Below, in pieces: positions 62,290 to 64,000 of a stretch of 64,000 nt of DNA. The notes beneath the pieces are model-generated. The model saw nothing but the letters and a program-made list of their open reading frames with translations. It did no database searches and was not told the origin of the DNA. Origin of the DNA: Gammaproteobacteria bacterium (GTDB taxonomy: Bacteria > Pseudomonadota > Gammaproteobacteria > Steroidobacterales > Foliamicaceae); the NCBI GenBank assembly GCA_011523505.1, contig WTGP01000026.1:1-64000 (forward strand), in the 5' to 3' direction. The position numbers were made by a program, and so were the translations under genes. Positions within the stretch are counted from its first letter, which is position 1. The number at the start of each line of letters is the position of its first letter.

Positions 62290-62805
62290 GTGACGGGCAG
62301 GGCGGGAAAGAGGGCCGGGCTGCTGCTGACCGGCCTGCTGGCCACTTTCCTGGGCGCCATGCTCGTTCTGGCGGCGGCGCAGATCCTTTGGCGCAACGTC
62401 TTTCGCATGTCGATTCCGTACAGCGAGCAGGTGCTGGAATGGTTGGTGCTCTGGATTGCGTTGCTGGGCGCGATGGCAGCCAGCATCGGCAGCCGCCACA
62501 TCACGATAGACGCACTCTCGCAGGTGCTCTCGGAATCGGCCCGCAGATGGGTGGGCGTGGCGGCGCAGTTTTTCGCACTGGTCGCCTGCGTGGCGCTGTT
62601 ACTGATCTGCGGGGCCTATTGGCTGGACACCATGAGCTATGGCGAAACCACGCTGGGCGGACTCCCGCGATGGGCATTTGAGGTCATTCTGCCGGTTGCC
62701 TTTGCCGTGATGGCGGGCGCCCACCTCGCTCACATGGTTTCGCTGCTGCGGCACGGGCGCCTCGCCGGGGGCGCGGGAACGGCCGTCCCTCCGAAGGCGG
62801 ATTGA
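62290..62805 (+). CDS. dctQ: TRAP transporter small permease (DctQ family)
   Basis: A 171-residue, four-helix membrane protein: LLLTGLLATFLGAMLVLAAA, then the characteristic SEQVLEWLVLWIALLGAMAA and RHITIDAL, followed by two further helices. It starts with GTG and has a poor ribosome site, so expression may depend on coupling with upstream translation. It pairs with DctM to form the Na+-driven transporter. Confidence 0.9.
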   Translation: MTGRAGKRAGLLLTGLLATFLGAMLVLAAAQILWRNVFRMSIPYSEQVLEWLVLWIALLGAMAASIGSRHITIDALSQVLSESARRWVGVAAQFFALVACVALLLICGAYWLDTMSYGETTLGGLPRWAFEVILPVAFAVMAGAHLAHMVSLLRHGRLAGGAGTAVPPKAD

Positions 62806-62809
62806 ACCC

Positions 62810-64000
62810 ATGCACTGGCTTGTTCTGGGGTTGCTGGCCATTTTGGGAGTGCCGCTCTTCGCGATCATCGCGGGCGGAGCGATGCTCGGCTACCTGAGCG
62901 CAGACATTCCCCTGGCCTCCATCGCCATCGAAATACTGGGCGTGGCGACGCTGCCTGCGCTGGTCGCCATTCCCCTGTTCTGCTTCGCCGGATACGTGCT
63001 GGCGGAGAGCCCGGCGCCGAAGCTGCTGGTGCGCCTGAGCGAAGCCCTGGTGGGGTGGATGCCCGGGGGCCTGGCGGTTTTCGCGTTGGCCGTCTGCGCG
63101 CTGTTCACGGCATTCACGGGCGCGTCCGGCATCACCATCATCGCGATGGGCGCCTTGCTCTATCCGGCGCTGAAACAGGCGCGCTACCCGGAGGGATTTT
63201 CCCTAGGGCTGGTCACCACCGGCGGCAGCCTGGGGCTGCTGTTCGCGCCTTCCCTGCCTTTGATTCTCTACGGCGTCGTCTCCGAAACCCGCATCGACTC
63301 GCTGTTCAGGGCCGGCGTGCTGCCCGGCCTGGCCATGATCGTTCTCCTTGCCGCGTACTGCCTGTGGGTCAACCGCAGCGAACGCCGGCCGCTTTCCAGC
63401 TTCGATTGGCGCGAGGTCGCCGGCGCGGTCAGGGCCGCCGGCTGGGAGCTGCCGTTGCCGGTTATCGTGCTGGGCGGCATCTATTCCGGCTACTTCGCGA
63501 TTTCCGAGGCGGCGGCGGTCACGGCGCTCTACGTCGTGATCGTGGAAGTGTTCATCCGCCGCGCCATTCCGCTTTCGCGCCTGCCGCTGATCATGCGCGA
63601 TTCGATGACGCTGGTGGGCGGGATACTGCTGATCCTGGCCGTATCGCTGGCGTCCACCAACCTGATGATCGACGCCGAGGTGCCCCAGCGGCTGCTGGCG
63701 GTGGTGGGCGAGGTCGTGAGCGGACCCGTGACCTTCATGCTGGCCTTGCTGGTGTTCCTGCTGATCCTGGGCGCTTTCCTGGACATCTTCTCCGCCATCG
63801 TGCTGGTCGTGCCGCTGATCCTCCCGGTCGCGGCCCAGTTCGGCGTGCACCCGGTCCACCTGGGCATCATTTTCCTGGCGACCATGCAGCTGGGTTACCT
63901 TACGCCCCCCGTGGGTCTTAACCTGTTCATTGCGAGCTACCGGTTCGAGCAGCCGATCGTTCGCGTTTACCTGGCCAGCCTGCCGTTTCTGCTGGTGCTC
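62810..64000 (+). CDS. dctM: TRAP transporter large permease (DctM family), 3' partial
   Basis: The frame is open from the ATG at 62810 to the window end, giving 397 residues of a protein usually about 425-440 long. Many hydrophobic helices are present with DctM motifs: IPLFCFAGYVLAES, FTAFTGASGITIIAMGALLY, GLVTTGGSLGLLFAPSLPLI, ISEAAAVTALYVVIVEVF, FLDIFSAIVLVVPLILPV and MQLGYLTPPVGLNLF. It is the last recognised component of the TRAP system and starts 4 bases after dctQ. Confidence 0.93.
   Translation, partial: MHWLVLGLLAILGVPLFAIIAGGAMLGYLSADIPLASIAIEILGVATLPALVAIPLFCFAGYVLAESPAPKLLVRLSEALVGWMPGGLAVFALAVCALFTAFTGASGITIIAMGALLYPALKQARYPEGFSLGLVTTGGSLGLLFAPSLPLILYGVVSETRIDSLFRAGVLPGLAMIVLLAAYCLWVNRSERRPLSSFDWREVAGAVRAAGWELPLPVIVLGGIYSGYFAISEAAAVTALYVVIVEVFIRRAIPLSRLPLIMRDSMTLVGGILLILAVSLASTNLMIDAEVPQRLLAVVGEVVSGPVTFMLALLVFLLILGAFLDIFSAIVLVVPLILPVAAQFGVHPVHLGIIFLATMQLGYLTPPVGLNLFIASYRFEQPIVRVYLASLPFLLVL

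Overview
The window reads as chromosomal DNA of a GC-rich, uncultured-type Gammaproteobacterium. The evidence is gene order and protein type: grpE-dnaK-dnaJ-dapB-carA-carB-greA-rlmE, nadK-recN-fur, ratA-rnfH facing bamE, smpB, and rpsP-rimM-trmD-rplS. The Fur protein is of the Pseudomonas type. TonB-dependent receptors, exported hydrolases, a Calx-beta autotransporter and a TRAP transporter suggest a free-living or host-associated, probably marine, heterotroph; that last step is inference. I found no rRNA, tRNA, CRISPR array or insertion sequence.

Layout: 1-9.7 kb holds the 3' part of a very large Calx-beta-repeat autotransporter, a membrane-anchored alpha/beta hydrolase and a TonB-dependent receptor. 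9.7-15.9 kb (minus strand) is an export cluster: a small secreted Cys-rich protein, a TolC-type channel, a membrane fusion protein carrying an N-terminal PAS sensor, a MacB-type ATPase and permease in separate genes, then an ArsC-like protein. 16.0-20.6 kb (plus) encodes exported degradative proteins: an alpha/beta hydrolase, two tandem amidohydrolases, a small probable lipoprotein and a TonB-dependent receptor that is cut off. 20.5-28.6 kb (minus) is a nucleobase-permease/RND operon, in which the RND pump carries a C-terminal domain that looks like a degenerate glutamine synthetase adenylyltransferase (GlnE). Beyond it lies a truncated second adaptor gene, which abuts the truncated receptor at one point near 20576.

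28.6-48.2 kb is mainly housekeeping: an outer-membrane barrel, smpB, ratA-rnfH, bamE, fur-recN-nadK, the heat-shock genes with two candidate sigma-32 promoters, dapB-carAB-greA-rlmE, an MBL-fold dioxygenase-like protein, a 1-Cys peroxiredoxin and ftsH. 48.2-52.8 kb holds a PLP decarboxylase with a small upstream gene, an O-methyltransferase, an unusual MBL-fold protein and an SDR. 52.8-58.0 kb is the imuA-imuB-dnaE2 mutagenesis cassette. 58.0-64.0 kb is the rpsP-rimM-trmD-rplS operon, translationally coupled to a TatT-DctP-DctQ-DctM TRAP transporter that runs off the window end.

Most novel: the RND-GlnE-like fusion, in an overlapping operon with a nucleobase permease that itself carries an ATPase-like C-terminal domain; the PAS-membrane fusion protein; the double-truncation junction at about 20576; and the long acidic tail on ribosomal protein S16.
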